A stretch of 64,000 nt of DNA, taken from assembly GCA_963832965.1 (NCBI GenBank), contig CAWHVW010000002.1:744001-808000 (forward strand), written 5' to 3'. The position numbers and the translations under genes are program-made. Shown here piece after piece: positions 7,527 through 16,453 of this stretch (positions are counted from its first letter, which is position 1; each line of letters opens with the position of its first letter). This stretch comes from CAWACP01 sp963832965. Its GTDB lineage: Bacteria > Acidobacteriota > Terriglobia > Bryobacterales > Bryobacteraceae. The notes beneath the pieces were generated by a model, which was given only the letters and a program-made list of their open reading frames with translations, did no database searches and was not told where the DNA came from.

Positions 7527-9167
7527 ATGGCGACCACTCTTGCGCGCGGCCCTGCCGTCATCGATCTGATCGACGAACTCGCGGCGAAGTACGGCATCAC
7601 GTCCATGCTGCCGCTCCTCGCAGCCTGTCGCGCGCTCTCGCGTGAGGCGGTCCTCCGCGTCGCCGTGTTCGGACGCTTTAAAGCGGGAAAGAGCAGTTTC
7701 CTGAATCACCTCATCGGCCGCGATCTGATTCCCACTGGTGTCATCCCGGTCACATCCGTGGTCACCGAAATCGGTTATGGCGAAACCGAAAAGGCCACCG
7801 TCCGCTATCTCGATGGCCGGGAGGAAGATACGCCGGTCCGTTCCATCGGCGCCTGGGTGAGCGAATCGGAGAACCCGGAGAACGCGAAGCAGGTAGCCAC
7901 GGTCGTGGTCGACCTCCCTTGTCTGCGGCAGTACAAAGGCGTCCGCTTCGTGGACACGCCGGGCCTCGACAGCGTCTTCGCCCACAACACCGAAGCGTCA
8001 CTCAACTGGTTGCCGAACGTGGACCTCGCGCTGGTGGCCACGTCCGTCGATCCGCCGTTGTCGCAGCAGGACATCGCCCTCATCCGCCGGCTGTACGAGT
8101 TCACTCCCCGCGTGGTCATGCTGCTGACCAAAATAGATATCCTCAGCGGCATTGAGCAGCGCCAGGTGCGTACATTCGTGGACGCCACGCTCCGAAAGAG
8201 CTTCGAACCGCCGCCGCCCGTCTTCCCATACTCAGTTCGGCCCGGATATGAATCCACCCGCGCGGACATCGAGCGCATGCTGCTGCGGGACGTCGTGGAC
8301 CGGTTCAACGACCAGCGCGAGGCCGTCACGCGGCACAAGGCCGGCGCCTTGGTCCGCGAGTGCCGCGATTACCTGTCGTTGGCGCTCAAATCCGCGGAGG
8401 CGTTGGACCACGAACGCGACACGCTCATCAAAACGGTGCTGGCCGAACGGGCATCGCTCGACGAGTTCAGAGCGCAACTGCGTCTTACCACCGGTCATGC
8501 GGGGGCCGCGGCGCGCGACATGGTTTCCAGGCGTCTCGATCCTCGGGAATCCGCCATCACCGGCGAACTCACGCAGGCGCTTTGCGCCGAATACCCGCGC
8601 TGGACACGGAGCCTCGCGCAAGTCATCAACAGCTTCGAGCCCTGGCTTGATAGGGAGCTAACGATCCGTCTGGCGCTTCTCTCCGCCGCCAACCGCCCCG
8701 CCTTTGCCGGGTACGTGGACGCCGCAAGGAGACAGCTCGCCCGATCCGTTCAGGACTTCCGCGCGCGTCTGTCGGAACGGACTACCGCCGCGTTCGGCGT
8801 CCCGCTGCAACTCGCCGAAATCGAGATCGAAGCCGAAGAGCCGCGAACACCGGACATCAAGATAGGCAAAATATTTGATCGGAACTGGGAGCTGCTCGGT
8901 TTCCTCTTCCCCATGTGGCTCCTGCAAGGCCTGGTCAGACGCCATCTCCTGCGGCGCAGGCTTCCGTACGAAGTATTCAAGAATCTGTCTCGATTGACCT
9001 CGCAATGGGAAGCAGGCATCAATGCGGCGCTGCTCGAAATGGAGAAGCAGGCGGAGGCCAGGCTGGAAGAATTGATGGCTACGGTCGCGAATCTGCTGGC
9101 GCGCGGCGCGTCGGATGCCCCGGAACTTCGCTCCAATCTGCAGCGGCTGCAAGCGCTGGATAGGTGA
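7527..9167 (+). CDS. Dynamin-like GTPase, 546 aa
   Basis: A second dynamin-family GTPase. G1 is GRFKAGKSS (residues 49-57) with only a short N-terminal lead, followed by a G2 threonine in GVIPVTSVVTE, G3 DTPGLDS and G4 LTKIDIL. A long helical C-terminal region contains a hydrophobic stretch NWELLGFLFPMWLLQGL near residue 450 flanked by arginines, a likely membrane paddle or anchor. The following antiporter gene overlaps its stop by four bases, suggesting a shared function at a membrane. Divergent from the first dynamin-like gene at 3390-5396. Confidence 0.85.
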   Translation: MATTLARGPAVIDLIDELAAKYGITSMLPLLAACRALSREAVLRVAVFGRFKAGKSSFLNHLIGRDLIPTGVIPVTSVVTEIGYGETEKATVRYLDGREEDTPVRSIGAWVSESENPENAKQVATVVVDLPCLRQYKGVRFVDTPGLDSVFAHNTEASLNWLPNVDLALVATSVDPPLSQQDIALIRRLYEFTPRVVMLLTKIDILSGIEQRQVRTFVDATLRKSFEPPPPVFPYSVRPGYESTRADIERMLLRDVVDRFNDQREAVTRHKAGALVRECRDYLSLALKSAEALDHERDTLIKTVLAERASLDEFRAQLRLTTGHAGAAARDMVSRRLDPRESAITGELTQALCAEYPRWTRSLAQVINSFEPWLDRELTIRLALLSAANRPAFAGYVDAARRQLARSVQDFRARLSERTTAAFGVPLQLAEIEIEAEEPRTPDIKIGKIFDRNWELLGFLFPMWLLQGLVRRHLLRRRLPYEVFKNLSRLTSQWEAGINAALLEMEKQAEARLEELMATVANLLARGASDAPELRSNLQRLQALDR

Positions 9168-10369
9168 AAAAAGCTATGGAACAAACCTGGTTTCTCGCCG
9201 CCCTTTGGGTTTTGCTGGCCCTCCTGGCCGTTCTCTTTGCGAACCTTTTTCGCATCTCCACGGCGCTTTCCGAAATTGTCGTGGGCACCGTGGCGCAGTT
9301 GGTGATTGGGGCGGTAGCCGGAGGCGAGGCGCTGGGCGCGAAAGCCCCGTGGATCGGCTTCCTCGCCGGCACTGGCGCCATCGTGCTCACGTTTCTCGCC
9401 GGCGCCGAGCTTGACCCCGGCATCTTCCGCGCCAAATGGAAGGAAGCGGTGGGCGTCGGCATGGTCGGCTTCTTCTTCCCGTTCTTCGGAGCCGCCCTCA
9501 TCGCGCATTTTGTGCTCGCCTGGGCATGGATGCCGAGCTGGCTGTGCGGTGTTGCCCTTTCCACAACATCGGTCGCCGTCGTCTACGCGGTCATGCTGGA
9601 ACTCGGCTTCAATAAGACGGAGTTCGGCAAGGCGATACTCGCCGCCTGTTTCGTCAACGATCTTGGCACGGTAATCGCGCTTGGCCTCATCTTCTCGCCG
9701 TTCACGCTGCGAACGCTGGCGTTCATCGGGGTTAGCGTTGCGGTGTTCACCATCCTGCCATTCGCCACCCCGTGGTTCTTCCGCCGCTATGGCGGCCGCG
9801 TCTCGGAGTTGGAGACGAAGTATCTATTGTTCCTTCTCTTCGGCATGGGCGGGGTTGCGGTGTGGTCCGGAAGCGAAGCCGTATTGCCCGCGTATATTAT
9901 CGGGATGGTGCTGGCCGGAACCGTCGGTAAGGATCATGAATTGATCCGCCGCTTGCGCACCGTCACCTTCGGCCTCCTCACTCCTTTCTATTTCATCCGC
10001 GCCGGCTCGTTTGTGTCCGTTCCCGCGCTGCTGGCTGCTCCCCTCGTCTTCGTCGTCTTGTTCTTCGCCAAAATGGTCACCAAAATGGTCGGGCTGGTGC
10101 CGGTGGTGCGCGCTTTCAAGTACTCCGGGCACGCGGGGATGTATTATTCGCTGATGATGTCGACAGGGCTCACCTTTGGCACGATATCCTCGCTCTTCGG
10201 GCTGAACCACCACATCATCACCGAATCCCAATTCTCGTTTCTGGTGGCTACCGTCATCGGCAGCGCCGTGATTCCGACGGCCATAGCCAACGCATTCTTC
10301 ATGCCGCGGCACCTCCTTCCTGGCAAAACCGAAACGGCGCCCTCCACCGGCGCGGTGGAGAGCTTATGA
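9164..10369 (+). CDS. CPA2-family cation:proton antiporter (KefB/NapA-like)
   Basis: A 401-residue membrane protein with 11-13 hydrophobic helices and the Na_H_Exchanger layout of CPA2 proteins. Acidic residues sit in membrane segments (LAGAELDPG; CFVNDLGTVIALG), the second resembling the ion-binding Asn-Asp pair of NapA/KefB transporters. No C-terminal TrkA-N domain is present, so gating would need a separate partner; the adjacent DUF190 genes are candidates. The GTG at 9164 overlaps the dynamin stop; an ATG at 9176 is an alternative start. Confidence 0.85.
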   Translation: MKKAMEQTWFLAALWVLLALLAVLFANLFRISTALSEIVVGTVAQLVIGAVAGGEALGAKAPWIGFLAGTGAIVLTFLAGAELDPGIFRAKWKEAVGVGMVGFFFPFFGAALIAHFVLAWAWMPSWLCGVALSTTSVAVVYAVMLELGFNKTEFGKAILAACFVNDLGTVIALGLIFSPFTLRTLAFIGVSVAVFTILPFATPWFFRRYGGRVSELETKYLLFLLFGMGGVAVWSGSEAVLPAYIIGMVLAGTVGKDHELIRRLRTVTFGLLTPFYFIRAGSFVSVPALLAAPLVFVVLFFAKMVTKMVGLVPVVRAFKYSGHAGMYYSLMMSTGLTFGTISSLFGLNHHIITESQFSFLVATVIGSAVIPTAIANAFFMPRHLLPGKTETAPSTGAVESL

Positions 10370-10405
10370 TGCGAAGTGGAGACCGGTGGTCGAAAGGAGC
10401 GGCGC

Positions 10406-11140
10406 ATGCTGGCAAGGGGTCCCGCGAAAAAGGTAACCATCTACGTCAATGAGGACACACAGCATCATTTTGAGACGCTGTACGAATCCATCCTTACGTT
10501 CCTGATGCACAAGGGCGTTGCCGGCGCCACGGCTTTCCGTGCCCTCGCCGGATTCGGCAGCCATCGGCTGCTGCACACCCCGAAAATCGAAGTGCTCGCG
10601 CAACATCTGCCGGTCATCGTGGAATTCGTGGAGAGCGCCGAAAAGGTGGACGAACTGCTCCCCACGCTGTACGAAATGGTCACCGACGGCCTCATCGAAG
10701 TGCAGGACACCAACGTCATCAAGATGGCGAAGAAGGAAAAAAGGCCGGAACCCAAACAGCCCCATGAACGGCGCACCGGCCCCGCAAAGCTGATGCGCGT
10801 CTTCCTCGGAGAAGCGGACCGCTGGAATGAGGAGCCGCTCTACGACGCCATCGTCAAACGCCTTCGCATGATGGATATCTCCGGCGCCACGGTGTACCGC
10901 GGAGTTCTCGGTTATGGCGCCAAGGGCCACACGCACAAACAGAGTTTTCTGCATCTCTCTCGCGACATGCCGGTGATGATCTCCGTCGTGGACGGCGCCG
11001 CCCGGATCGCCGAGGCCGCGGCGGCCGTCGAAGAGATGCTCGTCGACGGATTGATCGTCGTCTCCGACGTCGAGATGACCCGGCTTGTCCGCAGCAAGCC
11101 CATCGTGGAGGAAGCCAGTGCCGGCCAGCAACCCAGCTAA
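10406..11140 (+). CDS. Tandem double-DUF190 (PII-like) protein
   Basis: A 244-residue protein with two DUF190 domains joined by a charged linker (KKEKRPEPKQPHERRTGP, about residues 112-129). The first has VTIYVNEDTQHHFETLYESI and ALAGFG; the second has LMRVFLGEADRWNEEPLYDAIV and YRGVLGYG. The first domain lacks the usual GYG, giving AGFGS. A good Shine-Dalgarno AAGGAG (10394-10399) precedes ATG 10406. It follows the antiporter gene by 36 bases and is followed by a third DUF190 gene, so a PII-like regulatory role for the antiporter is a reasonable inference. Confidence 0.85.
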   Translation: MLARGPAKKVTIYVNEDTQHHFETLYESILTFLMHKGVAGATAFRALAGFGSHRLLHTPKIEVLAQHLPVIVEFVESAEKVDELLPTLYEMVTDGLIEVQDTNVIKMAKKEKRPEPKQPHERRTGPAKLMRVFLGEADRWNEEPLYDAIVKRLRMMDISGATVYRGVLGYGAKGHTHKQSFLHLSRDMPVMISVVDGAARIAEAAAAVEEMLVDGLIVVSDVEMTRLVRSKPIVEEASAGQQPS

Positions 11141-11483
11141 GATTCTCCGCCTCCACATCAGCGAGGACGACAAGTATCTGGGAGCGCCGTTGTATGAGGC
11201 CATGGTCCGGAAGTGCCGCGACATGAAGATCGCCGGCGCCACCGTGTTGCGCGGCGTGGAGGGCTACGGCGAAACCGGCGGCATGCACCGCCATCACATC
11301 GGCGGCAGCGACCGGCCGATCATCGTCGTAGTGGTCGACTCGGCGGAAAAAATCGCCGAGCTGGCGCCAGCCCTCGAAAGCATGATGAACACCGGAATGA
11401 TCGCGGTTTCCGATGTCGAAATGACCCGCGTGGAACGCGGAGCGGAAAAAGCCGATGGTTCGCCACATTCTGATCGCCAATGA
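11118..11483 (+). CDS. DUF190 (PII-like) protein, single domain
   Basis: A 121-residue DUF190 protein (KILRLHISEDDKYLGAPLYEAM; LRGVEGYGETGGMHRH; PIIVVVVDSAEKIAELAPALESM). I chose GTG 11118, which is preceded by GAGGA and sits inside the end of the tandem gene; an in-frame ATG at 11085 is possible but overlaps more. The end overlaps the universal stress protein start by about 29 bases, so the genes from 9164 to 12309 form a tight operon. Confidence 0.82.
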   Translation: MPASNPAKILRLHISEDDKYLGAPLYEAMVRKCRDMKIAGATVLRGVEGYGETGGMHRHHIGGSDRPIIVVVVDSAEKIAELAPALESMMNTGMIAVSDVEMTRVERGAEKADGSPHSDRQ

Positions 11484-11877
11484 CGGTTCCGATGGCGCGC
11501 TGAAAGCGCTGGACACGGCCATCGATCTGGCCGCCACCCTTGCCGCCCGGCTGCACATGATCTGCGTGGAAGAGAACCTGCCGAAGCACGCCGAGATAAT
11601 CGGCGAAATCGACGAAGAGAAAGAGGAGGAGGACTCGTACTTCGGGAAAGTCGTGGCGCACGCCCGCACCAAAGCCGCATTGCGTAACATCGAACTCTCC
11701 TGCACCGTGGTGAGAGGACACGCGGTGAAGCGAGTTGTGGAATTTATACGCGAGAACGGCTGCGATCTGCTGGTCGTCGGCTTCATGGGCCACTCCCGGC
11801 TCTACGACCGCATCTGGGGCGGAACCTCGCAGGATCTGGTGCGTCTGGCCCCCTGCAGCGTACTCGTCGTCAAGTAG
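11455..11877 (+). CDS. Universal stress protein (UspA family)
   Basis: A 140-residue single Usp domain. The N-terminal strand has the ILIANDGSDGALKAL phosphate-binding start and the C-terminal region has VVGFMGHSRLYDRIWGGTS, which matches the ATP-binding Gly-rich motif of the ATP-binding subgroup. An acidic insert EEKEEEDS occurs near residue 55. Its position after an antiporter and DUF190 genes suggests a role in ion or energy stress. Confidence 0.9.
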   Translation: MVRHILIANDGSDGALKALDTAIDLAATLAARLHMICVEENLPKHAEIIGEIDEEKEEEDSYFGKVVAHARTKAALRNIELSCTVVRGHAVKRVVEFIRENGCDLLVVGFMGHSRLYDRIWGGTSQDLVRLAPCSVLVVK

Positions 11878-11889
11878 AAGGACCGGTTC

Positions 11890-12309
11890 ATGAAGAGCTA
11901 TCGAAAAGAACTCTGGTTCGACATCCCCTCCCGCCGCGCGTTCGTCAACATCACGCCGCAGGTGGAAGAGTGTCTGCGCGAAAGCGACGTCCGCGAGGGC
12001 CTGGTGCTGGTCAACGCCATGCACATCACCGCATCGGTCTTCATCAACGACGACGAATCCGGCCTGCATCAGGACTATGATCGCTGGCTGGAGCAGCTCG
12101 CGCCCCACGAGCCCATCTCGAAGTATCTGCACAACCGCACCGGCGAAGACAATGCCGACGCCCACATGAAGCGCCAGATCATGGGACGTGAAGTCGTGGT
12201 GGCGATCACCGGCGGGAAACTCGACTTCGGCCCCTGGGAACAGATCTTCTATGGCGAGTTCGACGGCCGCCGGCGCAAGCGCGCCCTGGTGAAGATTATT
12301 GGAGATTAA
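11890..12309 (+). CDS. YjbQ/UPF0047 family protein
   Basis: A 139-residue protein matching the YjbQ (UPF0047) family throughout: a conserved NAMHITASVFINDDESGLHQDYDRWLE block (described by key residues His, Asp-Asp-Glu-Ser-Gly, Asp), HNRTGEDNADAHMKRQIMG and GPWEQIFYGEFDG near the C-terminus. Some members have secondary thiamine-phosphate synthase activity in vitro; the physiological role is unclear. Twelve bases separate it from the Usp gene. Confidence 0.88.
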   Translation: MKSYRKELWFDIPSRRAFVNITPQVEECLRESDVREGLVLVNAMHITASVFINDDESGLHQDYDRWLEQLAPHEPISKYLHNRTGEDNADAHMKRQIMGREVVVAITGGKLDFGPWEQIFYGEFDGRRRKRALVKIIGD

Positions 12310-12364
12310 TCAGAAAACACCTTAGGGCCACAACTTCAGGTGCCCGGCATACGTTAATAGATGT

Positions 12365-14125
12365 ATGAAGCTGCGGACGCTGGCGGCGCCAGTCATAGTT
12401 GTGGTCGTGCTGGTCGCCGCCCCTGCCGATAGCGCTTTCCGGCGGAAGCTCCCCAAAGACGAGCAGATTCTGCACGCCCTGGATCGGCTGACCTTCGGAC
12501 CCCGGCCCGGAGACGTCGCCCAGGTCGAGCGAATCGGCCTGAAGAAATGGATCGATCAGCAGCTTCACCCTGAGCGCATCCCGGAGAGCGCGGAACTCCA
12601 CGAGAAGCTGGCGCCCCTCGAATCGCTCCGCATGGACACCGTCGAGCTGATGGAGCACTATCCGCCGCCAAACCTGGTTCGCCAAATCGAAGACGGCAAG
12701 GCGGCCATGCCTGAGGATCCGCTGGCCAGGGCGGCGGTTCGCAACCGCATGGCTCGTGACGAAAGGCAGAAGGACGGCGGCGCGGACGACAACAATAATA
12801 TGGAGGTTGTCACCCGGGTGCGCGACATCCTCGATCCGGACCAGATCGACACCCTGAAGAACGGCACCCCCGAGGAGAAACGCGCCATCATCGCCTCGCT
12901 CAGTCCGGAGAAGCTGGAGCAACTCGCCCAGGCGCTCCCTCCGAAGCTGCGCGGCCCGCTCATTGCCGCCGCGCCCCCGGAAACTCGCCGCGCGCTGCTC
13001 ATCATGAACGCGCCGCAGCAGGCCGTGGCCGCCGATCTCACCGCCGCCAAGCTCTACCGCGCGATTTACAGCAGCCGCCAGCTCGCCGGAATCCTGGACG
13101 ATTTCTGGTTTAACCATTTCAACGTCTTCATGGACAAGGGTGTGGACCGCTACGAGCTTACCGACTATGAGCGCGATGCCATTGAACCGAACGTGCTGGG
13201 CCGCTTCCGCGATCTGCTGGAGGCCACCGCGAAAAGCCCCGCCATGCTCTTCTATCTGGATAACTGGCAATCGCGCGGTCCCACCAAAAAGAACCCGGCT
13301 GGTCTGAATGAAAACTACGGCCGTGAGCTGCTGGAGCTGCACACCCTGGGCGTAGACGGCGGCTACACCCAGAACGACGTCACCGAAGTGGCGCGCTGTT
13401 TCACCGGCTGGAGCATTCGCGCCCCCCGGCAGGGCGGCGGTTTTTTCTATAACGACCGCTGGCACGACAAAGGCCAGAAGGTGGTGCTGGGCGTCATCAT
13501 TCCGGCGGGCGGCGGCATGGAAGACGGCGAGAGGGTGCTGGACATCGTCGCGGAGAGTCCCGCCACCGCGCATCATATCTCCCTGGAACTGGCCCAGAAG
13601 TTCGTGGCCGACAACCCTCCCCGCGCGCTGGTGGATCGCATGGCGAAGACCTTTCTCAAAAGTCACGGCGACCTGCGGGAAGTAATGAAGTCCATGCTGG
13701 ACTCGCCCGAATTCTGGTCGGAAGGCGCGCTTCGCGCCAAAATGAAGACGCCCTTTGAGATGGTGGTGAGCGCCATTCGCGCCACCAATGCCGACGTGGA
13801 AGACGCTTTCGCCTTGTCCAACCAGATCGCGAAGCTGGGCGAGCCCATCTATCGCAAGCTGGAACCAACCGGCTATGCCAACGTCAATTCCGAATGGGTC
13901 AGTTCGTCGGCGCTGCTGGGCCGCATGAACTTCGCGCTGGCCTTTGCGCAGAACAAGGTTCCCGGCGTGCACGTCGAACCGATGCCGGGCGGGGATGCGG
14001 ACTCCATCGCCCGCGAGTTGTTGTTCCGGGACATGAGCGATCAGACCCGCGCCGTCATTGAAAAATCGCCGCCGGAACAGATCGCCGGCCTGGTGTTGGG
14101 ATCGCCGGATTTTCAGCGCCGATGA
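12365..14125 (+). CDS. DUF1800 secreted protein
   Basis: A 586-residue protein with an N-terminal hydrophobic export signal (VIVVVVLVAAPADS). DUF1800 hallmarks are visible: LDRLTFGPRPGDV near the N-terminus, DDFWFNHFNVF, YLDNWQSRGP, GLNENYGRELLELHTLGVDGGYTQ (read as Asn-Glu-Asn-Tyr-Gly-Arg-Glu) and CFTGWSI. A central insert (about residues 110-215) is rich in Glu/Pro/Ala. Such proteins are found in acidobacteria and planctomycetes next to DUF1501 genes, as here (nine-base spacer); function is unknown but the pair is probably exported together. Confidence 0.9.
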   Translation: MKLRTLAAPVIVVVVLVAAPADSAFRRKLPKDEQILHALDRLTFGPRPGDVAQVERIGLKKWIDQQLHPERIPESAELHEKLAPLESLRMDTVELMEHYPPPNLVRQIEDGKAAMPEDPLARAAVRNRMARDERQKDGGADDNNNMEVVTRVRDILDPDQIDTLKNGTPEEKRAIIASLSPEKLEQLAQALPPKLRGPLIAAAPPETRRALLIMNAPQQAVAADLTAAKLYRAIYSSRQLAGILDDFWFNHFNVFMDKGVDRYELTDYERDAIEPNVLGRFRDLLEATAKSPAMLFYLDNWQSRGPTKKNPAGLNENYGRELLELHTLGVDGGYTQNDVTEVARCFTGWSIRAPRQGGGFFYNDRWHDKGQKVVLGVIIPAGGGMEDGERVLDIVAESPATAHHISLELAQKFVADNPPRALVDRMAKTFLKSHGDLREVMKSMLDSPEFWSEGALRAKMKTPFEMVVSAIRATNADVEDAFALSNQIAKLGEPIYRKLEPTGYANVNSEWVSSSALLGRMNFALAFAQNKVPGVHVEPMPGGDADSIARELLFRDMSDQTRAVIEKSPPEQIAGLVLGSPDFQRR

Positions 14126-14134
14126 GGTAACGGT

Positions 14135-15370
14135 ATGCATACACGAAGGGCGTTTCTCAGGAATTCGAGCATAGCGATGTTCGGCGTCGGGTTGGCGCCC
14201 GCATGGCTCTCCCGGGCGGCGTATGCCGCGGGCACATCCACGTCAGGCCGCAGGAAAATCCTCGTGGCTGTGTTTCAACGGGGCGCCGCCGACGGCCTCA
14301 ACGTCGTCGTTCCATTCGGCGATCCGGATTATTATGCCCTTCGTCCAACCATCGCCATCCCCAAACCCAACGGCACGAAAGACGCGGCGCTGGACCTCGA
14401 TGGCTTCTTCGGCCTGCATCCCGCGCTGGCGCCTCTAATGCCCGTGTTTCAGGCCGGCCAACTGGCCATTGTGGAAGCGGCCGGCTCGCCCGACCCCACG
14501 CGCTCGCATTTCGATGCCCAGGACTACATGGAATCCGGAACGCCCGGTGTGAAGGCCACCGCCGACGGATGGCTCAATCGCACGCTGCTGCCGGAGTCTC
14601 AGCCTTCGCCGGTGCGCGCCATCAGCATCGGTTCCGATCTCGCGCGGTCCCTGCGTGGACGCAATGAAGCCGTGGCCATTGGAAACATCGGCGATTTCCA
14701 GATCCGCGATACCGGTTCCGAACAAACCTTCGAAGCGATGTACGGCGACACCACCGACACCGTCCTGCATGGCACCGCGCAGGAAACGTTTGACGCCGTG
14801 AAGCTGATGCAGGCCGTGCAGAAGCAGAAATACACGCCCGCGGGCGGCGCGCGCTATCCGGGCGGGCAGTTTGGCCAGGCCATGCTGCAGGTGGCTCGTC
14901 TCATCAAAGCAAATGTCGGGGTGGAAGTGGCCTTCGCCGACGTCGGCGGCTGGGACACCCACGTCAACGAAGTTGCCGCGAAGTCCACCGAAGGTCAACT
15001 GGCCAACCGGCTCACCGAGTTCGGGCAGGCGCTCGCCGCGTTCTATCAGGACATGGGGGATCAGATGGCCGACATCGCCGTAGTCACCATGTCCGAATTC
15101 GGCCGCACCGCCCGCGAGAATGGCGACCGCGGCACCGACCATGGCCACGCCAACGTCATGTTCGCCATGGGTGGCGGAATTCGCGGAGGCAAAATCTACG
15201 GAGACTGGCCCGGCCTGGCCACCGAACGGCTCTACGAAAGCCGCGACCTCGCCCTCACCACCGACTTCCGCGACGTGCTGGGCGAGTGCGTCGCGAAGCA
15301 CCTGGGTGGCCGCAGCGTCGCCGAAGTCTTCCCCGGGTACAACCAGCCAAAATTCCGAGGCCTCCTCTAG
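14135..15370 (+). CDS. DUF1501 protein with Tat signal
   Basis: A 411-residue protein whose N-terminus MHTRRAFLRNSSIAMFG is a twin-arginine signal, implying export of a folded protein. DUF1501 belongs to the alkaline-phosphatase/sulfatase-like superfamily; visible blocks include VFQRGAADGLNVVVPFGD, SRSHFDAQDYMESGTPG-like HFDAQDYMESG, DVGGWDTHVNE and MSEFGRTARENGDRGTDHG. It follows DUF1800 by nine bases and ends before a repeat A copy. The enzymatic activity is not established. Confidence 0.9.
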   Translation: MHTRRAFLRNSSIAMFGVGLAPAWLSRAAYAAGTSTSGRRKILVAVFQRGAADGLNVVVPFGDPDYYALRPTIAIPKPNGTKDAALDLDGFFGLHPALAPLMPVFQAGQLAIVEAAGSPDPTRSHFDAQDYMESGTPGVKATADGWLNRTLLPESQPSPVRAISIGSDLARSLRGRNEAVAIGNIGDFQIRDTGSEQTFEAMYGDTTDTVLHGTAQETFDAVKLMQAVQKQKYTPAGGARYPGGQFGQAMLQVARLIKANVGVEVAFADVGGWDTHVNEVAAKSTEGQLANRLTEFGQALAAFYQDMGDQMADIAVVTMSEFGRTARENGDRGTDHGHANVMFAMGGGIRGGKIYGDWPGLATERLYESRDLALTTDFRDVLGECVAKHLGGRSVAEVFPGYNQPKFRGLL

Positions 15371-15412
15371 TTCCCCTACCTCTTCCAGAGCATTAGAGTT
15401 TCCAGGTGCCTT

Positions 15413-15435
15413 GTGGGGCAGGGCCATGCCCTGCC
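15413..15435 (+). repeat. Dispersed repeat A, copy 2
   Basis: An exact copy of the 23-bp near-palindrome between the DUF1501 and Tag genes. Confidence 0.85.
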
Positions 15436-15458
15436 TTCAGTTGCAACTCAATCGGCCT

Positions 15459-15470
15459 TAGAATCGAAAC
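15459..15470 (+). promoter_or_regulatory. -10-like element TAGAAT six bases before the tag start
   Basis: TAGAAT-CGAAAC-ATG: a -10-like hexamer whose expected transcription start coincides with the start codon, suggesting a leaderless message. The same TAGAATCGAA string precedes genes at 24401 and 39540. Confidence 0.45.
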
Positions 15471-16055
15471 ATGATCCAGCGCTGCTGGTGGGCGCGGCAG
15501 GAACCCGAGATCCGTTACCACGACACCGAGTGGGGCGTTCCCATCCACGATGACCGCCTTTTATTTGAGTACTTGATCCTCGAAGGAGCGCAGGCAGGTC
15601 TGAGCTGGTCCACCATCCTGCGCAAGCGCGAGAACTACCGCCAGGCCTTCGACCATTTCGATCCCGAGCGAGTAGCCCGCTACGGACCCAGGAAGATCGC
15701 CAGCCTGCTAGCCAACGAAGGCATCGTGCGTAACCGTCTCAAAGTCGCCAGCGCCGTCACCAACGCGCAGGCCCTTCTCAAAGTGCGCGAGGAGTTCGCA
15801 ACCTTCGACGCGTTCATCTGGCGTTTCGTCGAAGGCAAACCAAGGCAGAATCGCTGGGCCGCATCCTCCGAGGTGCCCGCAAAGACCGCCGAATCCGACG
15901 CCATGAGCCGCGAACTCATCCGCCGCGGCTTCCGCTTTGTCGGAAGCACCATCTGCTACGCCTTCATGCAGGCCGTCGGCATGGTCAACGATCACACTGT
16001 GGATTGCTTTCGCCGAGGGCAGTTATCGGGGCGCTCGAAATCTGCGGCGCGGTGA
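15471..16055 (+). CDS. tag: DNA-3-methyladenine glycosylase I
   Basis: A 194-residue base-excision repair enzyme that removes 3-methyladenine from alkylated DNA. The whole length matches the Tag family. The zinc-binding residues of the E. coli enzyme are all present (Cys5, His17, His175, Cys179), as are YHDTEWG, the catalytic-pocket LILEGAQAGLSW and VGSTICYAFMQAVGMVNDH. No Shine-Dalgarno is visible; a -10-like TAGAAT sits six bases upstream of the ATG. Confidence 0.96.
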   Translation: MIQRCWWARQEPEIRYHDTEWGVPIHDDRLLFEYLILEGAQAGLSWSTILRKRENYRQAFDHFDPERVARYGPRKIASLLANEGIVRNRLKVASAVTNAQALLKVREEFATFDAFIWRFVEGKPRQNRWAASSEVPAKTAESDAMSRELIRRGFRFVGSTICYAFMQAVGMVNDHTVDCFRRGQLSGRSKSAAR

Positions 16056-16061
16056 CGGACA

Positions 16062-16439
16062 ATGGTTCTCATGACGCGATCGGAAGCGCTCGCCTGGATT
16101 CGTGAATGGATCGACCAGTGGAATCGGTGTGACGTAGACGGAGTGCTGGCGCGTTTTGCCGACGATGTGGTGTTCACCTCGCCCCGCTTGCCACCCATTA
16201 TGGGCAAGACCAGTGTGTCCGGCAAGCGCGAACTTGCCGAATACTGGAAGCGCGGCATGGCCGCCATTCAGTCCATTCATTTCGAACTCGATTACGCGAT
16301 TGTGGATGGCAATCGTCTGGGCATCATCTACACTTCGGAGATAAACGGCAAGCGCATGCGTTCTGTTGAATTCCTGCGTGTCAACGAAACCGGCCTCGTC
16401 TGCGAGGGCGAGGCAATGCACGGCGTGATGCTATCCTGA
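16062..16439 (+). CDS. NTF2-like / SnoaL-like protein
   Basis: A 125-residue protein with the alpha+beta cone fold pattern of the NTF2 superfamily: N-terminal helix EALAWIREWIDQWNRCDVD, FADDVVFTSP, GKRELAEYWKRG and a run of C-terminal strands. Family members include ketosteroid isomerase and polyketide cyclases, but catalytic residues cannot be assigned. Start may be ATG 16062 or 16071. It follows tag by six bases. Confidence 0.8.
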   Translation: MVLMTRSEALAWIREWIDQWNRCDVDGVLARFADDVVFTSPRLPPIMGKTSVSGKRELAEYWKRGMAAIQSIHFELDYAIVDGNRLGIIYTSEINGKRMRSVEFLRVNETGLVCEGEAMHGVMLS

Positions 16440-16453
16440 GCCAACTAAAGCAC

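Noticed and set aside
12296..14140. 614-codon open frame antisense to the DUF1800 gene.
   Set aside because: It is a GC-driven shadow frame; the plus-strand frame has recognisable DUF1800 motifs and an export signal, while the antisense product has low-complexity composition.
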